Source: Paenibacillus aceris (GTDB lineage Bacteria > Bacillota > Bacilli > Paenibacillales > NBRC-103111). Taken from it: 64,000 nt of DNA. The stretch covers positions 434,001 to 498,000 of the forward strand of contig NZ_JAGGKV010000001.1 in NCBI RefSeq assembly GCF_017874035.1, written 5' to 3'. Under the pieces are notes generated by a model that ran no database searches, was not told where the DNA came from, and saw only the letters and a list, made by a program, of their open reading frames with translations. Positions 25,843-34,855 of this stretch are shown in pieces. The position numbers were made by a program, and so were the translations under genes. Within the stretch, counting starts at the first letter, position 1. The number at the start of each line of letters is the position of its first letter.

Positions 25843-26137
25843 AAAAAAAGCCTTCTTATCCACAAGGGACGAGAAGACTTAACTCGCGGTACCACCCTAA
25901 TTAAAACAGCAGATACGTACATCTATATCAGGAATCATCCGTGTACGGCTAGCTATTTTCACTCAAGAACCTGTAACGGGGTTTAGTCGGTAGATGCTAC
26001 TAATGCAGCTTATACTGCAAATTCCCATTTACTGCTCCAGACCGTAATTCACTAACCTGCAGGTACCGGTTCGCACCCACCACCGGCTCTCTGAAAGCAT
26101 CCACAAGCTACCTACTGCTGATCCATCAACGCATTTG
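25843..26137 (-). promoter_or_regulatory. T-box riboswitch, tyrosine-specific
   Basis: On the minus strand the leader contains the T-box AGGGTGGTACCGCG (25885-25898), which pairs with the uncharged tRNA acceptor end, then a terminator ending in seven T residues (25843-25878). Stem I shows AGAGAGCCGGTGG and GTGCGAACCGG distal elements. The specifier loop reads GTGAATTACGG with TAC, a tyrosine codon, at 26044-26046, in agreement with the tyrS gene it controls. Uncharged tRNA-Tyr should favour the antiterminator and allow tyrS transcription. Confidence 0.95.
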
Positions 26138-26143
26138 ATACAA

Positions 26144-26173
26144 TTTATATCATAGATTTCCGGCAATTGTCAA
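26144..26173 (-). promoter_or_regulatory. Sigma-A promoter of the tyrS T-box transcript
   Basis: The minus strand has TTGACA (26173-26168), an 18-base spacer and TATAAA (26149-26144). The start point would be near 26137, just before stem I. Confidence 0.7.
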
Positions 26174-26224
26174 ACCATGCTGTCACCTTTTATCGCTTCA
26201 TCATTACCGCATGAAGGGCAATTA

Positions 26225-26233
26225 TGGTATACT
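26225..26233 (+). promoter_or_regulatory. Extended -10 promoter of the PBP1 gene
   Basis: TGGTATACT, an extended -10 element, lies about 35 bp upstream of the penicillin-binding protein start; no good -35 is seen. Confidence 0.45.
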
Positions 26234-26266
26234 ATTAGCGTTCATGTAAGGAGGATATCGGAACTT

Positions 26267-29200
26267 ATGCGCAATTTTTTCGCCAAATGGAATCGCCCTT
26301 GGGTAAGAACTACATTCAAAGTAACATGGATTACATTAAAATGGGCTCTCATTTCTGCATTTTTAGCAGGAATCGTGGGTGGCTCCGCCGCTTTTGGATA
26401 TGTCAGTGCACTGGTTAAAAAAGATCCCGTCCGCAGCGAAGAAGCCATTCGCCAGCAAATGCAGGAAAATGCAGTAACCGGCTTTGCTTACTTCAATGAT
26501 GACACCGTCATCGGACAACTGCGGACCGAAGAAGACAGGCGCCTCGCCCAATTGGATGACATTCCGCAAGTCGTCTTAGATGCCGTTCTGTCTATTGAGG
26601 ACAAGGACTTCAACAGCCATCACGGGATCGATTTCCGTGGACTTTATCGGGCAGTCACGCAGAAGCTCTTGAATGAAGAAGTTCAAACCGGAGGCAGTAC
26701 GATTACACAGCAGCTCGCCAGACGTGTCTTCCTGACGCTGGATCGCGATGACGGCCGTAAGGCAAGAGAACTGCTGCTCGCTCTGCGGATGGAACGACTC
26801 ATGTCCAAAGATGAGATTTTGCTCGCCTATCTGAACAAAATTCCTTATGGCAACGGCGCTACAGGTTATAACCTGTATGGCATTAAAGCCGCAGCCAAGG
26901 GACTGTTCGACATTGATGACTTGAGCAAATTGAACGTTGCCCAAGCTGCCTATTTGGCCGGTCTGCCACAGTCTCCTTCACAATACTCGGCTTTTACAAG
27001 CAAGCCGGCGTTTGACGAGGATGGCTTCAAAAAAGCCGTTACACGCCAACAGCTCGTTCTGAAACGTATGCTGGAGGAACAAAAAATAACGAATGAACAA
27101 TATCAAGATGCACTCAAATTTGATCTGAAGGCATCCATGCCGCCTGCGGCTCAGAAAGCCTACACGACCTATCCGTATCTGATGATTGAAACGGAACAGG
27201 AAGCTGCTGAAATCCTGCTCAAAATTCAGAAGCCAGACCTTGATCCCGTGAAAAATCAAGCCGCTTATAATGAGGCATTGAAAGGGATACATACACAGCT
27301 CTTACGCGGCGGTTATCAAATCTACACGACCATCGACAAAACCATTTATGATTCGATGCATGAGATTTCAAGCAATGATAAAAACTTTGCCCCCACCGAT
27401 GAGAAAAAAGGCATCGAGCAGGTCGGTGCTATCATGATCGACAAATCGGGCGCCATCAAAGGTATGATTGAGGGCCGAAATTTCTTCGACGAACAGCTTA
27501 ATCACGCAACACAAGCGTACAGACAGCCTGGTTCAACGATGAAGCCTATCGCCGCTTACATACCGGCTTTAGAAAAAGGGGCCATTCAACCGGCCAGCAT
27601 CGTAGATGACATCCCGATTATTTTGAAAGATGGCGTTAAGGGCTTCCATCTGCCGGAGAACTGGGATCACAAATTCCATGGTTTGATGACGGCCAGAAAA
27701 GCATTGAACCAGTCTTACAACATCCCTGCAATTGATATCTTTTTGAATAAAGTCGGAATTAATGACGCCTGGGACTTTGCGAAAAAGCTAGGTATCACCT
27801 CTATTCAAAAAGAAGATTATTACGCCCAAACCGGCGTAATCGGCGGGCTAAGCCGCGGTACTTCCGTCAGAGAGCTGACAGGAGCCTACGCTTCTATCCC
27901 GAACAAAGGGCAGTACAATGAAACATTCATGATTCGCGAAATTAAAGATTCGAACGGTCAAACGATTTATTCTCATGATCAGAAACCGACTCAGGTCTAC
28001 TCTCCGCAAAGTGCCTATCTGATTACGGATATGATGAAAACGGTGATTAGCCAAGGTACGGCAACCGATTTAATGAAAAAATATAAATCTTACGGCAAGA
28101 TCGAAATTTCTGGTAAAACAGGCTCTACACAAGATGATGCCGATGCATGGTTCATGGGCTTTACACCAGATATTACAGTCGGCGTTTGGATTGGCTATGA
28201 TCAACCAATCAATAAGCTCTCCTCCAAAACGCTGCAAACGAATCATGCCAAAGATATTTGGGCCTTAATCATGAATAAGACCATCGAGCAGAAGCCCGAC
28301 CTTTTCCCTACCAAAACGTTCGCGAAGCCTGACGGTATCGTCTCTGCTACCGTGTCCAGCTTATCCGGCAAGCTGCCGAGCGACTTAACATCGAGCTCTA
28401 ATCTTCAAGTAACCGATATCTTTAACAAAAAGTATGTGCCAACTGATGTCGATAATGTTATGGTCCGGATGAAAATCAGCTCCTATAACGGATTGAACTA
28501 CATGGCACAAGATCATACACCGGCAGATTTTGTTCAAGAAAAAACGGTCATTAAACGAAAGAAGTCGATCTCGCAACTGCTCAAAGAAATCCAAGATGCG
28601 ATGAGCAAGCTGCCGGAAAAGAGCAGAAAACCGATCGATAGTTACAAACCGACTGATTATGACGATGATGCTCCTTCCGAAATGGATCCAAGGGTCGACG
28701 ACGGCAAAGAACCAACGGCACCAACTAACATAACAGCAACGAAGTCTGGAGAAACCGTATCTATTACATTCCAGCCAAGCACGAATCCGGATCTGGTCGG
28801 TTATCGCATTTACCGTTCGGATAACCGCGGGAAGTTCCAGCTTCTAGGCGGTAAGGTTGTCTTAGCTGGAGCAGAAGCCAAGTTTGTTGATACGATTCCA
28901 TCAGCCAGCTTAATGGGCTACTACGTGACTGCAGTCGATGTAGCTGGAAAAGAATCAACGCCGAGCCGATCTGCATATACAGACGGAAGCTCGCTTGACT
29001 CCTTATTCGTCCCGTCGGTGGATGGCACACAAATGCCAGGATCAACAACTTCTCCAAGTGGCGGAACAGAGCCACCGACCACGTCATCCAAGGATGCACC
29101 GGGTGCGCCTACCGGTCTCAAAGCAAAAGCTGACGGTGCCGGTATCGTCCTCACGTGGAAAGCAAATTCGGGGAAAGAAAAGATTAAGAAATATAATATT

Positions 29201-29365
29201 TACTTTAGCGATAAAGAAAAAGGCACCTATTCGAAGCTAGGCTCTGTCGATAACGGTACTGAATTTCATTATTACGCGGCAGCTTACAATGGCTACTACA
29301 AAGTAACGGCTGTCAATGAATCAGGCGAATCCAAAGCTTCTGCTCCAATCGCCTTTAATAAGTAA
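26267..29365 (+). CDS. Class A penicillin-binding protein 1A family, with C-terminal fibronectin type III domains
   Basis: This 1032-residue bifunctional cell-wall synthase has one N-terminal membrane anchor (about residues 20-50), a GT51 glycosyltransferase domain with the catalytic SIEDKDFNSHHGIDFRG, GGSTITQQLARRVFL and RKARELLLALRMER, and a transpeptidase domain with GSTMKP (SxxK), SYN and SGKTGSTQDDADAWF. Two fibronectin type III domains lie at the C-terminus (about 860-960 and 965-1030), joined by a Gly/Ser/Pro/Thr-rich linker. The total is longer than Bacillus PBP1 because of these extra domains. The ATG at 26267 follows AAGGAGG at 12 bases. Divergent from tyrS. Confidence 0.93.
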   Translation: MRNFFAKWNRPWVRTTFKVTWITLKWALISAFLAGIVGGSAAFGYVSALVKKDPVRSEEAIRQQMQENAVTGFAYFNDDTVIGQLRTEEDRRLAQLDDIPQVVLDAVLSIEDKDFNSHHGIDFRGLYRAVTQKLLNEEVQTGGSTITQQLARRVFLTLDRDDGRKARELLLALRMERLMSKDEILLAYLNKIPYGNGATGYNLYGIKAAAKGLFDIDDLSKLNVAQAAYLAGLPQSPSQYSAFTSKPAFDEDGFKKAVTRQQLVLKRMLEEQKITNEQYQDALKFDLKASMPPAAQKAYTTYPYLMIETEQEAAEILLKIQKPDLDPVKNQAAYNEALKGIHTQLLRGGYQIYTTIDKTIYDSMHEISSNDKNFAPTDEKKGIEQVGAIMIDKSGAIKGMIEGRNFFDEQLNHATQAYRQPGSTMKPIAAYIPALEKGAIQPASIVDDIPIILKDGVKGFHLPENWDHKFHGLMTARKALNQSYNIPAIDIFLNKVGINDAWDFAKKLGITSIQKEDYYAQTGVIGGLSRGTSVRELTGAYASIPNKGQYNETFMIREIKDSNGQTIYSHDQKPTQVYSPQSAYLITDMMKTVISQGTATDLMKKYKSYGKIEISGKTGSTQDDADAWFMGFTPDITVGVWIGYDQPINKLSSKTLQTNHAKDIWALIMNKTIEQKPDLFPTKTFAKPDGIVSATVSSLSGKLPSDLTSSSNLQVTDIFNKKYVPTDVDNVMVRMKISSYNGLNYMAQDHTPADFVQEKTVIKRKKSISQLLKEIQDAMSKLPEKSRKPIDSYKPTDYDDDAPSEMDPRVDDGKEPTAPTNITATKSGETVSITFQPSTNPDLVGYRIYRSDNRGKFQLLGGKVVLAGAEAKFVDTIPSASLMGYYVTAVDVAGKESTPSRSAYTDGSSLDSLFVPSVDGTQMPGSTTSPSGGTEPPTTSSKDAPGAPTGLKAKADGAGIVLTWKANSGKEKIKKYNIYFSDKEKGTYSKLGSVDNGTEFHYYAAAYNGYYKVTAVNESGESKASAPIAFNK

Positions 29366-29463
29366 CCCAAGGATAAACGACTTCGTCGTCCTTTTAGGAC
29401 GAACGCGTTTGTCAAGGTAGATGCGAAGCAAAAGTAAAAAACTTATACTTCCTTATCTACAAA

Positions 29464-29495
29464 AGAAAGAACCTAGCGAGGCTAGGTTCTTTTTT
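29464..29495 (+). terminator. Terminator after the PBP1 gene
   Basis: Arms AAGAACCTAG and CTAGGTTCTT with a five-base loop, then T6. The arms are identical to those of the rqcH terminator at 1251-1285. Confidence 0.88.
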
Positions 29496-29532
29496 CTGCG
29501 CTTTGAGTAGCAACCTTTCTGCCCGTTAAAGG

Positions 29533-29576
29533 AAAAAGGCCGCCTCGAAAGTCATTTCTGACCTTCTAAGACAGCC
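29533..29576 (-). terminator. Terminator after acsA
   Basis: On the minus strand a long imperfect hairpin (AGGC and GCCT at the base, GGTCA and TGACT near the loop) is followed by TTTTT, just after the acsA stop. Confidence 0.75.
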
Positions 29577-29592
29577 TATTCTATATAAATCC

Positions 29593-31317
29593 CTAGTCTT
29601 CGATTGTAGATAAGTCGCCCGTTGGGAGATTAAGTTCCCAAGCTTTCAATACGCGGCGCATAATTTTACCGCTTCGCGTCTTCGGCAGCTTATCTTTGAA
29701 CTCAATTTCACGAGGTGCAGCATGGGCGGAGAGCCCTTCTTTTACAAATTTCGAAATGTCCGCTTTGAGCTCATCTGACGGCGTAAAGCCTTCACGCAGC
29801 GCGATAAACGCTTTGATGATTTCGCCACGCATGGGGTCAGGCTTTCCGATAACACCTGCTTCCGCAACAGCCGGATGCTCAACCAGCTTGCTCTCAACTT
29901 CGAATGGACCTACTCGCTCGCCGGCTGTATTAATCACGTCATCTACACGGCCTTGGAACCAGAAGTACCCTTCTTCATCTTGGTAAGCGGAATCGCCAGA
30001 GACGTACCAGCCTGTCAGTCTGAAATATTCTTCATATTTGGCCGGATTGTTCCAAATTTTGCGCATCATGGACGGCCATGGCGTTTTGATCGCCAAGTTC
30101 CCCATCCGGTTTGGAGGCAAGACATTCCCCGCATCGTCGATAATAGCCGCTTCAACGCCCGGAATCGGACGTCCCATGGAACCAGGCTTAATCGTCATGG
30201 ATGGATAGTTGCAAATAAGCTGTCCACCCGTTTCTGTCATCCACCACGTATCATGAATACGTTGGTTGTACACTTTGAGTCCCCAACGAACAACCTCCGG
30301 ATTTAAAGGCTCACCAACGCTCAGTACATGGCGAAGCGAGGAAAGATCAAAACCGGACACAACATCATCACCGGCTCCCATCAACATGCGGAACGCCGTC
30401 GGAGCGCTGTACCAAACGGTAACTTTATATTTTTGAAGCGTATTATACCAATCCTGAGGACTAAAGCGCCCGCCGCGGATTACATTCGTCGCCCCATTCA
30501 ACCATGGAGCAAAAATGCCATAGGAGGTTCCAGTTACCCAGCCTGGATCAGCTGTACACCAGTAAATATCGTCTTCTTGAAGATCCAATACGATTTTACC
30601 TGTATAGTAATGTTGAAGCATAGCGTTTTGTACGTGGAAAACACCTTTCGGCTTTCCAGTTGAACCCGATGTATAGTGAATAATGAGTCCGTCTTCACGA
30701 TCCAACCACTCGATCTCAAGCTCAGTGGAAGCTTTCTCCATCTCTTTGTAGAAATCAACATGGCCTTCTGCAGGCTCCACATTTTCACCAACAACGATGA
30801 TATGCTTCAGATTCGGAAGTTCACTGGAAGGAACCCGGGAAAGCAAGCTTGGCGTAGTTATAATCGCAACAGCTTCACTGTCCTCCAGGCGGTCTCTCAC
30901 GGCTGTTTCCATAAAAGCCTCAAACAACGGCCCTACAACAGCCCCTACTTTCAATGTTCCGAGTAAAGCATAGTACAGTTCAGGCGTACGCGGCATGAAA
31001 ATAAATACGCGCTCACCTTTGCCAATGCCAAGACCACGAAGAACATTACCGAACTGATTGGATTTCTCTTTCATTTGGCCGAAAGTAACAGACTCTTCTC
31101 TTTGATTATCGCTGTAATACAGAGCGATTTTATCCTTTTTTGACGATTCAGCATGGCGATCAATGGCTTCATAAGCCATGTTTACTTTGCCGGTTTCGTA
31201 CCAGGAAAAGCTCTTTTCGATGTCTTTCCAATCAAAGTTTGCGTGTGTTTCTTCATAATTTTTCATGTTAGGATTTGCAGCTACTGCTTCAACGAGTTCA
31301 ACTTTCAATTGATCCAT
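29593..31317 (-). CDS. acsA: Acetyl-CoA synthetase
   Basis: This 574-residue AMP-forming acyl-CoA synthetase has the adenylation core motif HYTSGSTGKPKGVFH near residue 220, the WWMTETGGQ motif, YVSGDSAY and the C-terminal KTRSGKIMRRVLKA containing the catalytic lysine. That lysine is the residue acetylated by AcuA and deacetylated by AcuC in Bacillus, and both genes lie divergently next to it. It activates acetate to acetyl-CoA. The length matches Bacillus AcsA rather than the 650-residue E. coli Acs. The ATG follows GGAGGG at ten bases. A cre-like site lies 24 bp upstream, pointing to CcpA repression. Confidence 0.95.
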   Translation of the reverse strand: MDQLKVELVEAVAANPNMKNYEETHANFDWKDIEKSFSWYETGKVNMAYEAIDRHAESSKKDKIALYYSDNQREESVTFGQMKEKSNQFGNVLRGLGIGKGERVFIFMPRTPELYYALLGTLKVGAVVGPLFEAFMETAVRDRLEDSEAVAIITTPSLLSRVPSSELPNLKHIIVVGENVEPAEGHVDFYKEMEKASTELEIEWLDREDGLIIHYTSGSTGKPKGVFHVQNAMLQHYYTGKIVLDLQEDDIYWCTADPGWVTGTSYGIFAPWLNGATNVIRGGRFSPQDWYNTLQKYKVTVWYSAPTAFRMLMGAGDDVVSGFDLSSLRHVLSVGEPLNPEVVRWGLKVYNQRIHDTWWMTETGGQLICNYPSMTIKPGSMGRPIPGVEAAIIDDAGNVLPPNRMGNLAIKTPWPSMMRKIWNNPAKYEEYFRLTGWYVSGDSAYQDEEGYFWFQGRVDDVINTAGERVGPFEVESKLVEHPAVAEAGVIGKPDPMRGEIIKAFIALREGFTPSDELKADISKFVKEGLSAHAAPREIEFKDKLPKTRSGKIMRRVLKAWELNLPTGDLSTIED

Positions 31318-31340
31318 GTACGTAAAACCCTCCTCACGAG

Positions 31341-31355
31341 ATAAACCGCTTTCAT
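31341..31355 (-). promoter_or_regulatory. Candidate cre site (CcpA) upstream of acsA
   Basis: The minus strand reads ATGAAAGCGGTTTAT, matching the cre consensus WTGNAANCGNWNNCW except at one position. acsA is CcpA-repressed in Bacillus subtilis, and ccpA lies 4 kb away. Confidence 0.6.
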
Positions 31356-31539
31356 TTTACTGATTTATTTGAGCAAAATGTGATCGATTTTTGACATATT
31401 CTATTATAACACACGGAGAATTTTTCGCCTACGCCTAACTTCAGCTTTTATTTGTAAATGAAATTTGGTATAAAGGGACTATGACCTAACGGAAAAGGAA
31501 TCACTCATCATGCTGTTTTTCAAAAGGAGAGCTAAGGTT

Positions 31540-32178
31540 ATGCAGCATACCAAGATATATCACTCAAATCGCTTGCACACAGCTCCCGATCAGCCAGAAA
31601 TTATAATAGAAGGTCCAGTCTCAGCAGACAGCTTACAAAATCTTGCGATGCACGCCAAGTTAGACGCCTTTCGCAGACCAAAGGAACAATTGGAGGCACT
31701 TATTGAGATTGCCCAATTGCCGGAAGGCCGAATCATCATTGCCAGAGACTGTGCTACGATTGTCGGTTATGTCACCTTCCATTATCCGGATGAAATCGAG
31801 CGTTGGTCGCAAGGCCATATGCAGGATTTGATTGAGCTCGGAGCTATTGAAGTTGCGGACGATTATCGCACCATGGGGCTGGGGAAAAAGATGATTCGCC
31901 TTGCTTTCGAAGCCGAACAGATGGAAAATGTGATTTGTTTCACCACGGAATACTACTGGCACTGGGACTTGGAGAATAGCAAGCTCACCGTCTGGGAATA
32001 CCGGCAAATGATGGAGAAATTAATGAAAAGCGTCGACATGATCTGGTTTGCTACGGATGATCCTGAGATCTGTTCGCACCCAGCTAATTGTCTCATGGTC
32101 CGTATCGGCAAGCATGTTCCGATATCGTCCGTGGAACAATTCGATCGGATTCGTTTTCAGCAGCGGTTCATGTACTAA
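31540..32178 (+). CDS. acuA: AcuA protein acetyltransferase (GNAT)
   Basis: The 212-residue protein matches AcuA, which acetylates the catalytic lysine of AcsA and switches it off. The GNAT acetyl-CoA-binding segment is visible as ELGAIEVADDYRTMGLGKKMIRLAF (about residues 105-130), following a strand region with IVGYVTFHYPDE. I chose the ATG at 31540, nine bases after AAAAGGAGA; an upstream in-frame ATG at 31510 has a weaker site, AAAGGA. The gene is divergent from its substrate gene acsA and is followed directly by acuC. The acuB gene that lies between them in Bacillus is missing. Confidence 0.92.
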   Translation: MQHTKIYHSNRLHTAPDQPEIIIEGPVSADSLQNLAMHAKLDAFRRPKEQLEALIEIAQLPEGRIIIARDCATIVGYVTFHYPDEIERWSQGHMQDLIELGAIEVADDYRTMGLGKKMIRLAFEAEQMENVICFTTEYYWHWDLENSKLTVWEYRQMMEKLMKSVDMIWFATDDPEICSHPANCLMVRIGKHVPISSVEQFDRIRFQQRFMY

Positions 32179-32247
32179 ATATTGACTAATCTTAGGATTT
32201 CTAGGGCTTCAAGCAAGAATGTTAGCCCATTCGGGGGAATGTGGGAT

Positions 32248-33435
32248 ATGAACAAGAAGGCATTAAGTCCTGTCTTTATCTATGATGATGAAGAAATTCA
32301 CTATAAGTTCAATGAGAGTCATCCCTTTAATCAAGATCGACTTGTAATGACGGTCGATTTGCTGCGTAAGGCCGGTGCGCTCTCAGACAGCGCGATTCGG
32401 ACGCCTCGCCCTGCCACAGACAGTGAGCTGCTGCGGGTTCACACCGCCGCTTATATCGAAGCGGTGAAAGCGCTTAGCTGCTCCGTGCCAGAGGATCGCT
32501 GGGTCAAAGAAGCGTCGCGCTTTGGACTCGACACCGACGACACGCCCTTTTTCCCCGGGATGCATGACATCACGGCGAAGATTGTAGGCGGCTCCATCAC
32601 CGCAGCAGAGCTGGTGATGTCCGGTGAGGCTCCGCACGCCCTTCATCTAGGAGGCGGGCTGCATCACGCGCTGCAGAGCAAGGGCGCAGGCTTCTGCGTC
32701 TACAACGACGCGTCGGCGGCGATTGCTCATGCCAAAGAGACGTATGGCGCCAAGGTGCTGTACGTCGATACGGACGTGCATCATGGGGATGGCGTCCAAT
32801 GGAGCTTTTACGCCGATCCCCAGGTATGCACGCTGTCCATCCATGAGACGGGGAAGTATTTATTCCCCGGCACGGGCGCCGTGAACGAACGAGGCGAAGG
32901 CGACGCGTTCGGGACAAGCATTAACATCCCGGTGGAGCCTTACACCGAGGATGAGTCATGGCTGGAGTGCTTCGGCGAGGTGCTCACCGAGACGATCGCC
33001 CGCTTCCGGCCGGACGTCATTATCTCGCAGCATGGGTGCGACGCCCATGCCTTCGATCCGCTCGCGCATGTGCACTGCTCCATGCGCGTGTACAAGGCTA
33101 TGCCCGAGCTGATCCACAACCTTGCGCACCAGTGGTGCGAAGGGCGATGGGTAGCGCTCGGGGGCGGCGGGTACGACATTTGGCGTGTCGTACCGCGGGC
33201 TTGGAGCCTGCTCTGGCTCGTGATGAGCGAGCAGACGGTTTTGTCCCAGCTGGCGGCGCAGCCGCAGCTAGCGCTTCCTCGGGCGTGGCTGAACGCCTGG
33301 CAGAGCAAGAGCCCGGTCCAGCTGGTGGATACGTGGCTGGACCCGGTCGATGCTTGGGCGCCGATTCCAAGGCGCGAAATCATCACCGAGAAGAACCGGC
33401 AGACGAAGGATCTTTCTATGATGTATTTGAAGTAG
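32248..33435 (+). CDS. acuC: AcuC, class I histone-deacetylase-like protein deacetylase
   Basis: The 395-residue protein is an HDAC-fold zinc deacetylase. Motifs: HLGGGLHHALQSKGAGFC, then LYVDTDVHHGDGVQWSFY with Asp/His zinc ligands, ISQHGCDAHAFDPLAHV with the second Asp, and GGGGYDIWRVVPRAW with the catalytic-side Tyr. In Bacillus, AcuC removes the acetyl group from AcsA, reactivating it. Start chosen at 32248 after GGGGGA; in-frame extension upstream has no ribosome binding site. The second half is clearly more GC-rich than its neighbours and throws off long open antisense frames, which I reject as genes. Confidence 0.93.
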   Translation: MNKKALSPVFIYDDEEIHYKFNESHPFNQDRLVMTVDLLRKAGALSDSAIRTPRPATDSELLRVHTAAYIEAVKALSCSVPEDRWVKEASRFGLDTDDTPFFPGMHDITAKIVGGSITAAELVMSGEAPHALHLGGGLHHALQSKGAGFCVYNDASAAIAHAKETYGAKVLYVDTDVHHGDGVQWSFYADPQVCTLSIHETGKYLFPGTGAVNERGEGDAFGTSINIPVEPYTEDESWLECFGEVLTETIARFRPDVIISQHGCDAHAFDPLAHVHCSMRVYKAMPELIHNLAHQWCEGRWVALGGGGYDIWRVVPRAWSLLWLVMSEQTVLSQLAAQPQLALPRAWLNAWQSKSPVQLVDTWLDPVDAWAPIPRREIITEKNRQTKDLSMMYLK

Positions 33436-33561
33436 AATAAAATTGGTCCTCCAAGTAACAATTTAAAGGGACCATAACAAATAGCATCTTCCGACGATCC
33501 GCGACTTCATTTGCAGCCAGGTATCGATGGATTTGGAGGCATGATTGCCTACAGTGCATGC

Positions 33562-33627
33562 AAAAAAACCGTTCCTTTGGAATTGGAGGACAAGTACCTC
33601 CTGCTTACCAAAGAACGGTTTTTTGTT
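33562..33627. terminator. Large bidirectional hairpin in the acuC-mtnN intergenic region
   Basis: The outer arms, AAAAAACCGTTCCTTTGG and CCAAAGAACGGTTTTTT, have one bulge; an inner GGAGG/CCTCC stem lies in the loop. T runs on both strands make it a terminator in either direction. It sits about 130 bp after the acuC stop. Confidence 0.75.
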
Positions 33628-33654
33628 TGTGGCAGTCTCTACCTTGTAGCTCCT

Positions 33655-33845
33655 AAATGAGGGAACTACAGGGCGCTATTCGAGCCAAATACGCTACTTT
33701 TGAGTTCACAGCGGAACTAGAGGGTCTTATTCGCCACAGGCAGCCACCAATACGCTTCGAATGAGGAAAATAGCGGAACATCGTCCCCACTACTTTTCCG
33801 AATAGCAGTTTTTGGGGCAAATAACGGATCGTTGTTCCCCCTGCC
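33655..33845. repeat. Degenerate tandem intergenic repeat block
   Basis: The stretch from 33436 to 34026 has no convincing gene. Within it, similar units begin at about 33662 (GGAACTACAGGGCGCTATTC), 33713 (GGAACTAGAGGGTCTTATTC), 33775 (GGAACATCGTCCCC) and 33826 (GGATCGTTGTTCCCC), spaced 51, 62 and 51 bp, with ATAGCGGAAC-like junctions and GC-containing ATTCG and AATACGCT words in between. This looks like a decayed interspersed repeat of the kind seen between Paenibacillus genes. From 33845 to 34026 I see only low-complexity CT-rich sequence. Confidence 0.55.
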
Positions 33846-34026
33846 GCGAATTGGCCCTGCTGTATCGATCTGCTTCGTCGCTTAGGCTTTAACGCTCCGC
33901 TTTCTCGCTCTGCGCACAGCCTCTGCCTTCTCGTTCTGCATGTTGCCTCAGTCTTCTCGCCCTGCTTAATCATCAGCATTCTCATACTATTCCCTGATAT
34001 CTACTTCCTCGCAAAGCTTCACTCGT

Positions 34027-34728
34027 CTAGAGCTGTTTCACGATCTCTTCAACCATTTTATACGAGTTCTCCGATGCTTGAACCGTAAATTCAGCAAAGT
34101 TCACATGAGCCGAACCATCCGCCTTATCTGACATGGAGCGCAGCACCACATAAGGAATTGCATTCATGGAACAAACCTGAGCTACAGATGCCCCTTCCAT
34201 TTCTACGCAAATACCGCCTAGCTCTTTGTTGAGGCTAGCAACGACATCACGGCTTGCGATGAACTGGTCTCCGGAGAGCACTCTCCCCTTCTTCACTTTC
34301 CCTGCAAACAGCTTCTCGCCAGAAGCTACTGCCAAATCCACCAGCTTGCTGTCTGCTTCAAAAATAGATTTTGCTTCGTAAGGGATGACACCCCGTTCGA
34401 AACCAAGCGGCGTAACATCCATATCATGCTGCATGCATTCACTAGAGACGACGAGATCGCCGATGTTCAGTTCCGGGTCCAACGCACCTGCAACGCCAGT
34501 AAAAATGACAGCTTCAACTCCGAATTTGTCAATTAAAATTTGAGTTGTAACGGCAGCGTTAACCTTTCCTACACCTGTGCGGCATACGACGACATCTTTA
34601 CCGAAGTACGCCCCTTCACGGAACGTAATTCCCGCTTTCACCGTTTCACGCACATCCGTCATATGGGATACGAGTAATTCAATTTCTTCATTCATCGCAC
34701 CGATCAGCGCAAGTTTATTCCACGTCAT
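34027..34728 (-). CDS. mtnN: 5'-methylthioadenosine/S-adenosylhomocysteine nucleosidase
   Basis: This 233-residue nucleosidase cleaves MTA and S-adenosylhomocysteine to adenine and the thio-sugar, in the methionine salvage and activated-methyl cycles. Motifs: IGAMNEEIELL at the N-terminus (catalytic Glu12 type), VVCRTGVGKVNAAVTTQ, FTGVAGALDPELNIGD, GGICVEMEGASVAQV with the substrate-binding Met-Glu pair, and LRSMSDKADG with the catalytic Asp. The size is standard for the family (about 230). Starts at ATG with AGAGGA upstream. It lies between ccpA and the repeat block and appears to be transcribed separately. Confidence 0.95.
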   Translation of the reverse strand: MTWNKLALIGAMNEEIELLVSHMTDVRETVKAGITFREGAYFGKDVVVCRTGVGKVNAAVTTQILIDKFGVEAVIFTGVAGALDPELNIGDLVVSSECMQHDMDVTPLGFERGVIPYEAKSIFEADSKLVDLAVASGEKLFAGKVKKGRVLSGDQFIASRDVVASLNKELGGICVEMEGASVAQVCSMNAIPYVVLRSMSDKADGSAHVNFAEFTVQASENSYKMVEEIVKQL

Positions 34729-34855
34729 TTTATCGATCCTCTTTTCAATATGTATACCTGCTTCAATTGATTTATTGCCTTCAAAGAAAGGAGAAAACCT
34801 CTAATGGCATCATCCTCGAAAGGATTGAGCTCGCTTAGAGGCTTAGATTCGTTCA

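Noticed and set aside
32597..33461. Several long open frames antisense to or out of frame with acuC (up to 173 residues)
   Set aside because: They lie inside the GC-rich part of acuC, have Arg/Pro/Ser-rich low-complexity sequence and no ribosome binding sites; acuC itself has every HDAC motif.
33653..33985. A 110-residue open frame on the minus strand
   Set aside because: It runs through the degenerate repeat block, has no recognisable domain or ribosome binding site, and is rich in Arg and Ser.
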